Source of the DNA: Nageia nagi
Lineage: Eukaryota; Pinophyta
Assembly: GCA_050084985.1 (NCBI GenBank)
Contig: JBITNC010000001.1
Coordinates: 95,914,001-95,978,000 of the forward strand
DNA: 64,000 nucleotides
Reading direction: 5' to 3'
Every line of letters starts with the position of its first letter. The stretch's first letter is position 1. This document shows positions 47,872-60,338 of this stretch, in pieces. The notes beneath the pieces were generated by a model. The model had not been told where the DNA came from and ran no database searches. It saw only the letters and a program-made list of their open reading frames with translations. The translations under genes and the position numbers were made by a program.

Positions 47872-48759
47872 TTTTCAAGGGATAACTTGAGACATGCTTG
47901 ACAAAGAAAGACCATCCACCTAATCTAGAATAACCAATAAACTATGTCTTTCTAGATCTTCAAAATAATTAATTAAATAATGTTGTGATTTTTTTTGGAA
48001 AAGTTAATGAAATAGATAGAATCCACATATACAAATTTTACATGGTATTTTATAATGGTAAAACTCTAATATGGAGAAACATCCACTTTTAATTGAGTTT
48101 GGATGTATATTGATCACTAAAATGAGTTACAATAAACATAAACTTAAGCACTTTTACCTCTATGAATGGACATAATAATTTCACAAAGATATCCTTGTAA
48201 TATCCAATAAATCTAGACCAACTCTTATCACTAGATTTGAAACTAGTTCTTCAACTCTAATTGAACATTACCCTTAAAATGAGGCATGAATTCTTATTTA
48301 TAGGTATCTAAATGATGTTTAACCTTCCAAATTTTTTATCTTTCACCTTCTTATATCCTTTCATTAGTTGACCTTCCAAATTCCTTACGAAATTCCCATT
48401 TGGGTCAACAACAATTACCTCCACAACTAAGTCAATAATAAATATCTATGTAATTATTTTGACTCCATCTACTCCTATCATGGAGTCAACAATAGCCTTA
48501 GTGCAACCAAGTCAATATAATGTCTTCATATAATAGGATTCGCATCATTTATCATATTTCCATGTCAATATCATCCTAACATTAGTAATAGTACATCATG
48601 ACATCGACTTAGCATCATCCCATAATACCATCAGATCAATAATAATCCATCATGTCATTTGATCAAGATCATTTTTTCATACCCCTAGGTTAGTATCAAC
48701 CTACCATATTACTAAGTCAGTAATAGTATGTCATGTCATTGGGTTGAGAACAAAGTATA
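47872..48759. other. spacer between two inverted LTRs, no gene
   Basis: AT-rich, with loose repetition of CATCATGTCAT-like words near 48590-48740. No coding pattern seen. Confidence 0.45.
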
Positions 48760-49942
48760 TGTGAGAGATTTGAACTATAACATGAACTCTAAACTCTCAA
48801 GATCACATGAAAGCTCACAATACACATCTAATAAACTCACAAAGCAATCTCACAAAGATAACACAAGATGTAAGTGGTTCCTCCAACTAAAAGTACATCC
48901 ACTAACTAGATGTCACTTCATTCACAAACATGAATGTCTTACAATTATCCTAACTCATCTCCTAAACACTATCCTTTAACATAAATTTTCTCCACAAATT
49001 GGTGTGTGATAACAAAGAGGAATTCTTCTATTTATAGACCAAAATACCTCTTTGGATCACCCTTTTATCCAATGTACAAAAGCATGACATGCACATCCTT
49101 TTACCCAAGGGGCATGCTCATGACATGGAGTGTAGGACAAGTTACATTATCATATTCACTTAAATACTTAAGGTATCAAATGATATCCTTAAGTATTAGT
49201 GAACTTTCATAGAATATTATTATAAAACCTTTACAATAATGCATTATATATTTCAAGACTCCCCCTTAATGCAATATTGGGATAGAGCAAATAAGAGAGA
49301 AAGTAAGAGAGTTCTCCTCCAAATAGATACAATGGAGATGAGAACTTTTTACATATTTATGAAGTAAGAAAGATCTAGTTTGAGACTCTACTTTGTCAAA
49401 TACAATCATTAACCATAATCAGTTTCAATGTACATGAAGTAGTCATCCAACTACAAGTCATGAAGAGTCTCCAAGAGCTTCCATATCCAAAGTAAGTAAC
49501 CTACAATCTCAAAGGAACCTATAGGTCATAAGCAACTCAAATAACAAGATTAGTTAGATGCAACATATTCATATCAATAAGGATAGATGAATCACACAAA
49601 ATCCATCATGAACTAATCAATGGTGCACTATAAGTCATCACAAAGATGCCAAGCCAAAACTTAGTCACCTGCTGTATATAAAACATGTGTTGATTATCAT
49701 TACAAAAAAGAGCATGCACATATGAGTTCCTCACATATGGATAACTAAAAAGTGCCAAAATACACATAAGAGTTCCTCACATATGGATAACTGAACAATG
49801 CTAGATTGGCTAATCTTTTTACTTTTTAAAAATTTGTACAACAAGTTCTTCATGTAAAGTGAATTTACAATGAAGGTGTACAACAAAATCAACACTATAT
49901 AACACAAAATCCTCCTAGGCATAAAGTTGTCATCACAAAAAG
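48760..49942 (-). mobile_element. 3' end of a copia A-family element (LTR plus 3' UTR)
   Basis: The LTR spans 48760-49255 (minus-strand start TGAAATATATAATGC; TATA box on the minus strand at 49029-49036). It is followed by the minus-strand polypurine tract (TTAAGGGGGAGTC) and about 690 bases matching the 3' UTR of copia A at 55513-56410, including weak copies of its hairpin repeats. The match stops near 49942, just before the place where the RNase H coding end should be. Pararetrovirus-like sequence starts there. Confidence 0.75.
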
Positions 49943-52942
49943 CCTTTTAAATCTTATTCTCAATGTATAGATTGTAAAGGTCAAAAAAAAAGTTTTAGAA
50001 AAATCCCCTAGCACAAAAGAAGGAAAGTGTTTAAGAAATAATCTCATTTTCCTAAGAAATTGGTTAAGTGTTTTATTTGCCAAGGAGCCCATTATGGAAC
50101 AAAGTGTCCACAAAAAGGAAAATATAGTGAAAAGAAAAATGTGAATATGATTTTTTCATTAGAAATCTGTGAAATTTGATTATTAGTTGGTATCTAATAC
50201 TAGTGGTTTTGATTCTAATATTGTATATAGCTCATATCAACTTGTCATTTATAACTATCAATCTTATACAGAATCATATGCATCCTCTAGTATTAATTCA
50301 AATTCTAACATAGACTTTCAAATACATATGTTTTCTATTGGTAAGCCTTTTGCATTGGATCTCTCTTAGCAAATTGCTCAAGCACAAATAGAGTTGTCTA
50401 AAGTTTCATACTATGATTTGGTTAAAAAGAATCATCTAGAAAATCTGATTGGATCTTTAGAAAACCATTACTTTCATGCTCTTTTAGAGCAACATACTAA
50501 ATTCACACTTCAAAAATGTGGTGAAGAAAAATCATGCTCTAAGCATTCTACTGTAAGTACTTCTACAATACATACTATAGGACATTATAAATTTTGTACA
50601 TGTAATGAATGTATGCTAAATCAAGGCTTACTTAAGTGTACAATAGCTCCATCAGAGAAAGGAAGACATTGTCTCGATTTTCCAAGAAAATAACACATAT
50701 CAGAAAGAGCTCAGTGGAGATTATAGAGAATTGAAAAACTTCATACTTTCTTGAAAATAGCAAAAGATGAATTAGAAGAATTTCTTAAGGAAGAAAGTGA
50801 CTATAATGAAGTAATTGATTATGAAATAGAATTATGTTCTTCACAAATTCTAGAATTAGCAACCCATAATATTAACACTGTTAAGCATTCATATTCCCTT
50901 ATTTATTCTATGACCATAAAAATTGATGGATTTAAAGCTAACAATCTTGATGCTTTAATTGACACAGGTGGGGAATGTAGTTTACCTAGAAGAAATGCAA
51001 TACCAGAAGATATGTGGAATACTAATAAGGTAAGCCTTACCTTCAATTCTAAGAAATTAGTATCAAGTTTATCTGTTGAAGTTCCTTTTCTCATAAAGGA
51101 TCAAATAGTAATGTTTAAATTGATCCAACATGAAATTAAGAGCTACGAATTAATGATTGGGTATGATAATTTATCCAAGTTTAGACCTTTTAATCTCATA
51201 GAAGATAATTGTTTAAGCTTGAAAGGTGTTAAGTTTCCTATCAAAAGCTTTTATGAATCAATAATCCCTTCATGGACTCCTCAAGCAAAAGTTAAAAAGC
51301 TAGATTGGGTATCCAAATCTATAAATTTAAATTCTTTCAACCTAAATGAAATTATTGATAAAATCAAAAAGGATTTGTGTTCAAAAGATCCAAAAACTTT
51401 TAGACATAAAAAAGTGCATGAATGTGGCATAAAACTGAAACTTGTTGAACATGAAGGAATAAATATTGAGCCAAAATTTAAAGCTCATCATATTGGATTC
51501 ATTCCATCACTAAAAAAAGAGTGTGATGTAGACATTAGAGATCTGCTACAAAAAGGTTTGATTGAAAAATCCAATTCTATATGGGCCTATGCTGCATTCT
51601 ATGTTAAGAAAAGATCAAAGTAGGTAAGGGTAAAGAAAAGGTCAGTGATTAATTATAAACCTCTAAACAAGTGTGTTGTATCCATCCAACTTATGATTCT
51701 TTCAAAAAATGAGCTCCTTAAAAGATTGGAAAACATAATTATTTTCTTCAAATTTGATCTAAAATTAGGATTTTGGTAGATTAGTGTAAAACCTCCAAAC
51801 AAGCGAAAAACTACTTTTGTTGTTCCAGGTGGTCAATATCAATGGATAGTTTTACCATTTGGATTGAAAACTACACCATCAATCTTTCAAAAGGTCATGG
51901 ATGAAATTTTCTATCCTTATAATTCCTTGATTTATGTATATATTGATGATATTTTAGTTTTTAGTAAAGATTTTAAACAACATATTAAACATCTTAAGCA
52001 ATTTTATTAGATATGCTATGATCAAGGTCTAGTACTTTTAGAAAAGAAAAGCATTTTTGTACATAAGAGATTGAATTTTTAGGACTACATATCAAACGAG
52101 AAAAGGTAAAATTGCAAAACCATATCCTTGAGAAGATTAAAAACTTTCCTATTGAAATTCTTTTCACTAATTAGCTTCAAAGATTTCTTGGCTATGTAAA
52201 TTATGTTTTGGGTTATTACCAAGCTATTGCTATAAATAAAAAGTTATTAAACATCAGGTTAAAGAAAAATGCTCCAGAATGGAATCTTGAGATGATAATA
52301 ATAGTTCAACAAATCAAAGGAAAATGTTCAAAGCTTCCTCCTATGTCTCTCTAGAATCAGGTTTGAAAATTATTTAGATAAATGCAAGTAATAAGTTTTG
52401 GGGTGTAGTGTTAAAAGAATAGACTTCTACAAGAGAAAGATTTTGTAGATATTATTCAAGTAGTTTTTCTAATGCATAGTTGAATTATCCTTCTTCACAT
52501 AAAGAAATTCTAGTTACAATGAAAATAATAAAAGCTTTTTAATTTTTTGTATAGTTAGAGAGATTTATGCTTAGATTTGATTTAAACAACATGAAAAGTT
52601 TTCTGCAAAAAAAGTTTGATAAAGCTTCTGATAGTAACAAGATGTTGCAATGGAGTCTCTAGTTTGATGACTATAACATTAAATTTGAACATATTCCTAG
52701 CATTAAGAACTTAGTTGTAGACTTTCTTACTAGAGAAAAACAAGTTAGTATGGTAAGACCTTGGTCTACTAAGTTGATGGTAGTCAATACCCTTCTTGAG
52801 TTGTTTGATGTGGATTCTAGAAATTCCATATTTTGGTACACTCATGAGTTATTTACTAAACAAAGAGTTTATGTTCCTCTACCTAATGAAAGAGTCATTA
52901 ACATTCTAGGAACTTATCCTATAAGTACTACTACATTACATT
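49943..52942 (+). mobile_element. pararetrovirus-like (Caulimoviridae-type) relic, copy 1
   Basis: From left to right: a Cys/His knuckle (CFICQGAHYGTKC, 50069-50107; one residue shorter than CX2CX4HX4C between the second Cys and His), a protease site with D-T-G (50961-50969), an RT with YIDD at 51939-51950, an RNase H-like part at about 52350-52740 and an unassigned 71-codon frame at 52750-52965. No integrase follows RNase H, which favours an endogenous pararetrovirus over a Ty3/gypsy element, though the latter cannot be excluded. Several stops (for example 51621-51623) and frameshifts break it. No movement or intact coat protein region was recognised. It is a broken genomic fossil. Confidence 0.6.
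50751..51623 (+). pseudogene. viral protease and N-terminal RT frame, copy 1
   Basis: An open stretch of 290 codons holds the aspartic protease motif (DALIDTGGECSLPRRN) at about residues 64-80 and the start of the RT domain (LLQKGLIEKSNSIWAYAAF) at the end. It stops at TAG 51621-51623, after which the RT reading goes on in the same region with further breaks. The family call follows the surrounding relic. Confidence 0.6.
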
Positions 52943-55034
52943 ACATTCTAAACATTCTACTATAAGTACTTCTACAATACATACTATAGGACATTATAAA
53001 TTTTGTACATGTAATGAATGTATGCTAAATCAAGGCTTACATAAGCGTGCAATAGCCCCATCAAAGAAAGGAAGACACTATCTCGAGTTTCCAAGAAAAT
53101 AACACATATCAGAAAGAGCTCAATGGAGATTATAGAGAATTGAAAAACTTCATACTTTCTTGAAAAAAGGCAAAAGATGAATTAGAAGAATTGCTTAAAG
53201 AAGAAAGTGACTATAATGAAGCAATTAATTATGAAACAGAATTATGTTCTTCACAAATTCTAGAATTAGCAACACATAATACTAACATTGTTAAGCATTC
53301 ATATTCCCCTATTTGTTATATGACCATAAAAATTGATGTATTTAAAGGTAACAATCTTGATGCTTTAATTGACATAGGTGGGGAATGGAATACTGATAAG
53401 GTAAGCCTTACCTTCAATTCTAAGAAATTAATATCAAGTTTATCTACTGAAGTTCCTTTTCTCATAAAGGATCAAATAGTAATGTTTAAATTGATCCAAC
53501 ATGAAATTAAGAGCTACAACTTAATGATTGGGTATGATAATTTATCCAAGTTTAGACCTTTTAATCTCATAGAAGATAATTGTTTAAGCTTCAAAGGTGT
53601 TAAGTTTCCTATCAAAAGCTTTTATGAATCAATAATCTCTTCATGGACTCCTCAGGCAAAAGTTAGAAAGCTAGATTGGGTATCCAAATCTATAAATTTA
53701 AATTCTTTCAATCTAAATGAAATTATTGATAAAATCAAAAAGGATTTGTGTTCAAAAGATCCAACAACTTTTAGACATAGAAAAGTGCATGAATGTGGTA
53801 TAGAACTGAAACTTGTTGAACATGAAGGAATAAATATTGAGTCAAAATTAAAAGCTCATCATATTAGGTTCAATCCATCACTAAAAAAAGAGTGTGATGT
53901 AGAAATTGAAGATCTGCTACAAAAAGGTTTGATTGAAAAATCCAATTCTATATGGGCCTATGCTGCATTCTATGTTAAGAAAAGATCAAAGTAGGTAAGG
54001 GGAAACAAAAGGTTAGTGATTAATTATAATCCTCTAAACAAGTGTGTTGTATCTATCCAACATCTGATTCTATCAAAAGATGAGCTCCTTAGCAGATTGG
54101 AAAACATAATTATTTTCTTCAAATTTGATCTAAAATTAGGATTTTGGTATATTAGTGTAAAACCTCCAACCAAGCCAAAAACTAGTTTTGTTGTTCTAGG
54201 TGGTTAGTATCAATAAATAGTTTTACCATTTTGATTGAAAATTGCACCATCAATCTTTAAGAAGGTCATGGATGAAATTTTCTATCCTTACAATTCCTTT
54301 AGTTATGTATATATTGATGATATTTTAGTTTTCAGTAATGATGTTAAACAACATATTAAACATCTTGAGCAATTTTATCAGATACACTATGATCAAGGTC
54401 TAGTACTTTTAGAAAAGAAAAGCATTTTCTATACATAAGAGATTGAATTTTTAGGACTACATATCAAAGAAGGATAGGTAAAATTGCAAAACCATATCTT
54501 TGAGAAGATTAAAAACTTTCTTATTGAAATTATTTCCACTAATTAGCTTCAAATATTTCTTGGTTACGTAAATTATATTTCAGGTTATTACCAAGTTATT
54601 GCTACAAACAAAAAGTTATTAAATATTAGGTTGAAGAAAAATGCTCCAAAATCAAATCCATAGATGACAATAGTAGTTCAACAAATCAAAGAAAAATGTT
54701 CAAAGCTTCCTCCTATGTCTCTATAGGATTAGGTTTGAAAATTATTTAGATAGATGCAAGTGATAAGTTTTGGGGTGCAATGTTAAAAGAATAGACATCT
54801 ATAGGAGAAAGATTTTGTAGATATTATTCAAGCAATTTTTCTAATGCATAATTGAATTATTCTTCTTCACATAAATAAATTCTAGTCACAATGAAAATAA
54901 TAAAAGCTTTTCAATTTTTTGTACAATTAGAGAGATTTATTCTTAGATCTAATTTAAATAACATGAAATTTTTTTTGCAAAAAAAGTTTGATAAAGCTTT
55001 TGATAGTAATAAGATGTTGCAATGGAGTCTCTAG
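52943..55034 (+). mobile_element. pararetrovirus-like relic, copy 2 (head-to-tail duplicate)
   Basis: The sequence repeats copy 1 from about 50539 onward in the same orientation. The junction has a CATTCTA word on both sides. The protease region reads D-I-G instead of D-T-G and lacks the 39 bases present at 50977-51015 of copy 1. RT keeps YIDD (54310-54321). The match continues into the RNase H-like part until GGAGTCTCTAG at 55034, where the LTR of copia A begins. Stops and frameshifts differ from those in copy 1, so both decayed separately. The longest frame is 53191-53994. Confidence 0.6.
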
Positions 55035-55512
55035 TGAAGGAATTAGACCTACTCTAATTCTCAAGGTCCAAGACTAGGAAGCTCAATCATTTAACATAAC
55101 ACCATTCACACAAGATAACACAAATATAATGTGGTTCCTCCCTCCCTGGGAGTACATCCACAACTAGTTCTCTATTCTCAATCTATGCACCTCTTACTAC
55201 AATTCTCTTTCTCTCCTACACAAACTAGTAGAGTAATCTTACTCCAAAACTTAGTTCTATTACAAGAGGAGAGGCCCTCTATTTATAGCTTGAGAGCACC
55301 TCCCTAACCTCCCTTTAACCCAAGGGTAAGGTTAGGGTTACAATAAATGTATGACCTAACTTTAACCTACCAATTAACCCCTTAGTAAGGTCAAAGTCCA
55401 CACATAATAAAGAATTCAATTAATCCCTTAAGGTATCTACATATCCTTTAAGTGATTAATTGAATTTACAAGGAGTTTAGATATTCACAATATTTCATTA
55501 CAAATTCTAACA
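55035..55512 (-). repeat. 3' LTR of copia A (478 bp)
   Basis: On the minus strand it starts TGTTAGAATTTG and ends AATTCCTTCA. A TATA box is read on the minus strand at 55280-55287. It is related to the LTRs at 17809, 47372 and 48760. Confidence 0.85.
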
Positions 55513-55522
55513 CTCCCCCTTA
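55513..55522 (-). other. polypurine tract of copia A
   Basis: TAAGGGGGAG on the minus strand lies directly before the LTR. Confidence 0.85.
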
Positions 55523-55988
55523 ATGCAATATTGGGATAGAGCGTAGAAGAGAGAGTAAGAGAGAGTTCTCCTCCATAGAGATACAAGTGGAGATGAGAAC
55601 ATTTACATATTTGAGAATCTTTTTGAGAACTAGTATGAGACTCACTACATTACCATTTGACAAAATGGTTTACAATACAATCATTAACCACAACTGGTTT
55701 CACTGTACATAGTAGTCGATCAACTTTAAGCTGACATGTGAGTCTCCATGAGCTTGCTTACACAAGGTGAGTAACCTGCATTTCTGAAGAAGATCCTGCA
55801 TGCTACAAGCAACTCATGAACAAAATCAGTTAGATGCATCATATATTCAAATAAGAGAATCAAATAATGCCATCTTATAAATAACTGATTAATGGTGCAC
55901 TATAAGTCATCATGGAGATGCCAAGCCATCACTCATAGTCACCTGTTGTATATAGACATGTGTTGATTATTAATAGAGCATAAAAATT

Positions 55989-56347
55989 GTACAACAAGTT
56001 TCTCATGTAGAGCAAACTCACCACGGAGGTATAAAATGTACAACAAGTTCCTCACACAAAGTGAACTTACCATGGAGGTATATTAATTATATGCTCAAAA
56101 AATTATACAACAAGTTTCTCACGCAGAACAAACTTACCATGGAGGTATAAAATGTACAACAAGTTTGTCATGTAGAGCAAACTTACCATGGAGGTATTAA
56201 AATTACAACAAGTTTGTCATGCAGAGCAAACTTACCATAGAGGTATAACATGTACAACAAGTTTGTCACGTAGAGCAAACTTACCACGAAGGTATAAAAA
56301 TGTACAACAAGTTTGTCACACAGAGAAAACTTACCACAGAGGTATAA
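55989..56347 (-). repeat. seven-unit hairpin repeat array in the copia A 3' UTR
   Basis: Seven units of about 50 bp (67 in the second) each begin TGTACAACAAGTTT or a variant on the plus strand. Each holds AAGTTT and AAACTT (or a near match) 12 bases apart, able to form a stem, then TTACCATGGAGGTAT. The second unit reads AAGTTC and GAACTT: both arms changed and pairing is kept. The array lies between the polyprotein stop and the polypurine tract, so it would be in the element's RNA. Confidence 0.8.
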
Positions 56348-56420
56348 CATAATCAACACACACTATATAACAACAACAAAAGAGCCTCTTAGAGGTGAAA
56401 TTGTCATCACTAACAAAAGT

Positions 56421-59400
56421 TCAAACTTCACTCCCCCTTGAGGGCAACTTCACCAACCTGAGAGAATCCCTAAGCTTGCTGAACTGAGCTTCAGGAAGGG
56501 GCTTGGTGAATAAATCAATAGAGTTTTTAGTATATGGATAATACTCCAAGTGTATGATGTCATCTAGAACCTTCTCCCTGATAAAATGGGCTTGGATTTC
56601 CACATGTTTGGTTCTCTGATGGAACACAGGATTCTTAGTCAAAGAGATAGCTGATTGATTATCTAAAGAAATAAGACATGGGCCATTTTGCTTATACCCA
56701 ATTTCATTTAGAAGATGCCTTAGCCAAATAGCTTCTTGGGTGGCAACAGACATGGCTCGATATTCAGCTTCGGTGGTAGAAAGAGTCATAATAGGTTGCT
56801 TCTTGGAAGCCCAAGAGATAGCACCTGAACCAATGCTAAACACATATGCAGAGGTTGATTTTCTGTCATCTCTATCTCCCCCATAATCAGAATCTGAGAA
56901 CCCTGAGAGAACAATCGAGGGCACTTTGGAATACTTAAGATCAAGATCCTTTATCCCTACCACATACCTCAAGATTTGCTTAACAGCATTGAGGTGTTCA
57001 ACATATGGTTTTTGCATGAATCGTGCCATCAGATTCACTGCAAAGGCAATATCAGGTCAAGAGATAGTCAGATATAGAAGACTACCAATCAATTGCCTAT
57101 AAGTTGTAGCATTAGCCAATTGAGAATCTGAGCTTAGAGATATAACAATTCCAGGAGAAATAGGTATTACAGCATATCTACACTCCTCCATTCCAAACTT
57201 TTGCAAGATATCTGATATATACTTAGATTGACTAAGATAAGTACAATCTTTGTGTTGGTATACTTGCATCCCAAGATAGTAATGCAATAGACCTAAATCA
57301 GTCATTTCAAATGTTGCCTTTAGTTTGGTTATGCACTCTTGGATGATTTCAATATTATTTCCAGTTATGAGAAGATCATCCACATAAAGGAGAATTAAGA
57401 CCACGTATTTTCCTTGATTGAGTACATAGAGATCTGAGTTAGAGAAGCACTTGGAAAAACCAATATCTATAAAGAATCCTGAAATTTTCTTGTACCATGC
57501 TCTAGGTGCTTGCTTAAGTCCATACAAAGACCTCTTTAGCTTACACACAAGAGACTCTTTTCCTTTTGGAATAAATCCTTCTGGTTGATTCATGTAGATT
57601 TCTACATCTAAGTCACCATTGAGAAATTCACTCTTGACATCAAGTTGAAAAACTTTCCATCCTTGAGCTGCAGAAAGAGCAAGGATTATCCTGATAGTAG
57701 GCATCTTGGCCACAGGAGCAAAGGTTTCCTCATAATCAATACCATATTTTTGAGTGAATCCTTTGGCCACTAACCTTGCTTTGTATTTTTCAATTTCTCC
57801 ATCAGAATTGTACTTGACCTTGTATATCCATTTATTTCCAATCATATTTTTCTCATTGGGATAAGGAACCAAATCCCAAGTTTCATTTTTCATGAGCACC
57901 TCATACTCAACTTTCATAGCTTCCATCCAACACTCTTGCTTGGAAGCTTCTTTGAAGGTTGATGGCTCATTCATATTATCAATTTTGGCAAATAAAGATT
58001 TATTCAAGGTCATACTTCTTGTAATTCTTTGAGCTGGAGAATTTTGCTCTTATGGTAACTTCCCTACATGATCATCCAACCAGTTAGGTGCAGGTGAAGA
58101 ATCATCTAAATTAGACACCTCAACATGAGAAGTCGTATCCTCAGGAAGTTCATTGAACTTGACATCCCTAGAAATAAAGACTATTTTATGGTATGAGGAG
58201 TAGAGCCTATAACCTCTATGCTGATTATCATACCCCATAAAGATGTATTTTTCTGATCTTTTATCCAACTTCTTTCTTTTCTCTGAGGTAATGAAGGCAA
58301 ATGCATCACAATCAAAGACCCTAAAGTGTGAGATGTTAGGTTTCTTTCCTTTCCATGCTTCATACAAATTTTTACCTTCAACTGCTTTATTAGGACACCT
58401 ATTTAGGGTGTGAATACTACTGTGAACAGCTTCTCCCCATAAGAAACTAGGAAGGTTACCCAACATGCACCTTGCCATTTCCATAATGGTTCGATTCTTC
58501 CTTTCAGCAACTCCATTTTGCTGAGGGGTGTAAAGGATTGTGAATTGCTACTTGATCCCATGTTTAACACAATAGTTGTTAAACTCATTGCTATTATACT
58601 CACCCCCATTATCAGATCTCAGCATCTTGATCTTAAAATTAGTTTGATTTTCAACAAGAGCCTTGAAGTATTTAAACCTATCAAAAGTTTGATCCTTGTG
58701 CTCAAGTAGATAACCAAATTTCATCCTACTGAAGTCATCAATGAAGGTCAAAACATAAGAAACTCCCCCTAGAGACTTAGTCTGAAATAGACCCATCAAA
58801 TCTGAATGCACAAGTTGAAGAGGATAAGTAGCTCGAGTTGCCTTATCTTTTTCAAACTTTTACCTATTCATCTTTCCTAGAATGCACCTTTCATAAAGAC
58901 CAATTGTGGGTGAAATATTGGGTAAACCTTCCACAAGTTCTTGATTTTTCATATCTTGAATACTCTTGTGGTTAAGGTGCCCTAATCGTTGATGCCAAAG
59001 ATTACCCTTTGAACAAACATTTGCAGCAAGACACATCTTTGAAGGAACTTGATCCACAATATAAAGGTCATCCTTTACTAATCCTTTCATCAAGGTGGCA
59101 AGTCCTTTCTTAACACACCAGGAGTGTGAGGTAAACTCAAATGAGTATCCTTTCCTTGTAATTTGAATTACAGAGATAAGATTCATCCTTAGTTTAGGCA
59201 TATAAAAAACATTATCAAGAGCCTTTCCATGAATCTTCACACTCCCTATTCCTTGAACATCAAGGACTATATTATCACCTATCACAATTGTATCCTTCTT
59301 ATACTTATGAAAGTTTTCAAACTTATCCTGTTCATAACACATGTGATTAGTGCATCCTGAATCAATAATCCAATCATTTGAAATAGTTTGAGTCATTGAG

Positions 59401-60338
59401 TAGTAGGCAACAGTAGCAGCATGCTTGTTCTTATTATTATTATTAAAATTTCTCACATTTGCATTTCTCTTACCTTTTTGAGCAAATTTCTTTTTATGAA
59501 AATCATACTCTTTGTGCCCAAAGATGCCACAAAAGTTATAATTTTCATCAAACTTTTCCTGATGTGTTGGATTGCTTGATCCAACTTTGTCATTCCTTTG
59601 CTTGAAGTTACCATTATTGTTGCCCTTTTTCTCATACTTCCTAAAGGTAGATGAGGAGTTGTTATCTTTGAATTTATAATGTTTGAACTTCTTCTTTAAA
59701 GGAGTTTTGGTTGCTCCTAGAGTAATGCTATTATCCTTTGGAGAAAAGTTCAACATTTTCTTGTTCAAAGTTTCCTCATGCTTTAGAAGGAGTCTAGAAA
59801 GGTTATCAAGAGAGATGACATCTTCTTCATCATCGAGCCTAGTTTCCATAATTGTGACAAAGTTACTAAAATTTTTAGAAAGTCTTTGAAGAATGATGAA
59901 GACCATGAACTGATCATTGATCCAGTTGCACCCACAGCCAACCAGTTGTGTCCTGAGGTCAATGATTTTATTCAAGTAGATAGAAGCACTTTCATCTTCA
60001 CCTTGATGATATTGCAATAACTTTTGTAAAATGGTGAACCTCCTTGAAAATTTTGACCCAAGGTAAATTTTCTTTAGCCTATCCCAAGCTTCCTTTGCTG
60101 ATGTTGAAGAAGAGATCATGAGAAGAACGTCATCTGAAACTGCATGATAAATCATTGAAGTTGCTAACTCATTCTTTGAGTTGTAGATTTCAAGAGCCTT
60201 CTCATCTGTAGGAGTGACCATGTCTTCATTAACTATCTACCATAGATTCCTTGCTTGTAACTCCGCTTTCATTCGAGGTTCCCATATGCCGAAGTTGGAA
60301 CCATCGAGTATATGCTTGGGTATGAAGGTTTCAACCAT
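56421..60338 (-). pseudogene. copia A gag-pol polyprotein, one frame with five stops
   Basis: One frame of 1306 codons runs from ATG 60338 (MVETFIPKHILDGSNFG) to the stop at 56421 without a frameshift. Internal stops lie at 60237-60239, 58860-58862, 58548-58550, 58050-58052 and 57057-57059. In order it holds Gag with a damaged knuckle (NFCGIFGHKEYDF, where two Cys are Phe), protease (WIIDSGCTNHM), GAG-pre-integrase (LWHQRLGHLNHKS), integrase ([26 protein letters not shown]), RT with YVDD at 57375-57386 and RNase H (GFSDSDYGGDRDDRKST, STTEAEYRA, DNQSAIS). The stop at 57057 replaces the Arg of an RPDIAFAV motif, a CGA-to-TGA change. The lack of frameshifts suggests a fairly young copy. Confidence 0.9.

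Noticed and set aside
47364-47876. TTTTC as target duplication of the solo LTR
   Set aside because: The left TTTTC is separated from the LTR start by three bases, so the match is likely chance in AT-rich DNA.
49943-55034. Ty3/gypsy element instead of pararetrovirus
   Set aside because: No integrase, LTR, primer site or polypurine tract was found around the RT-RNase H region. Kept only as an alternative with lower weight.
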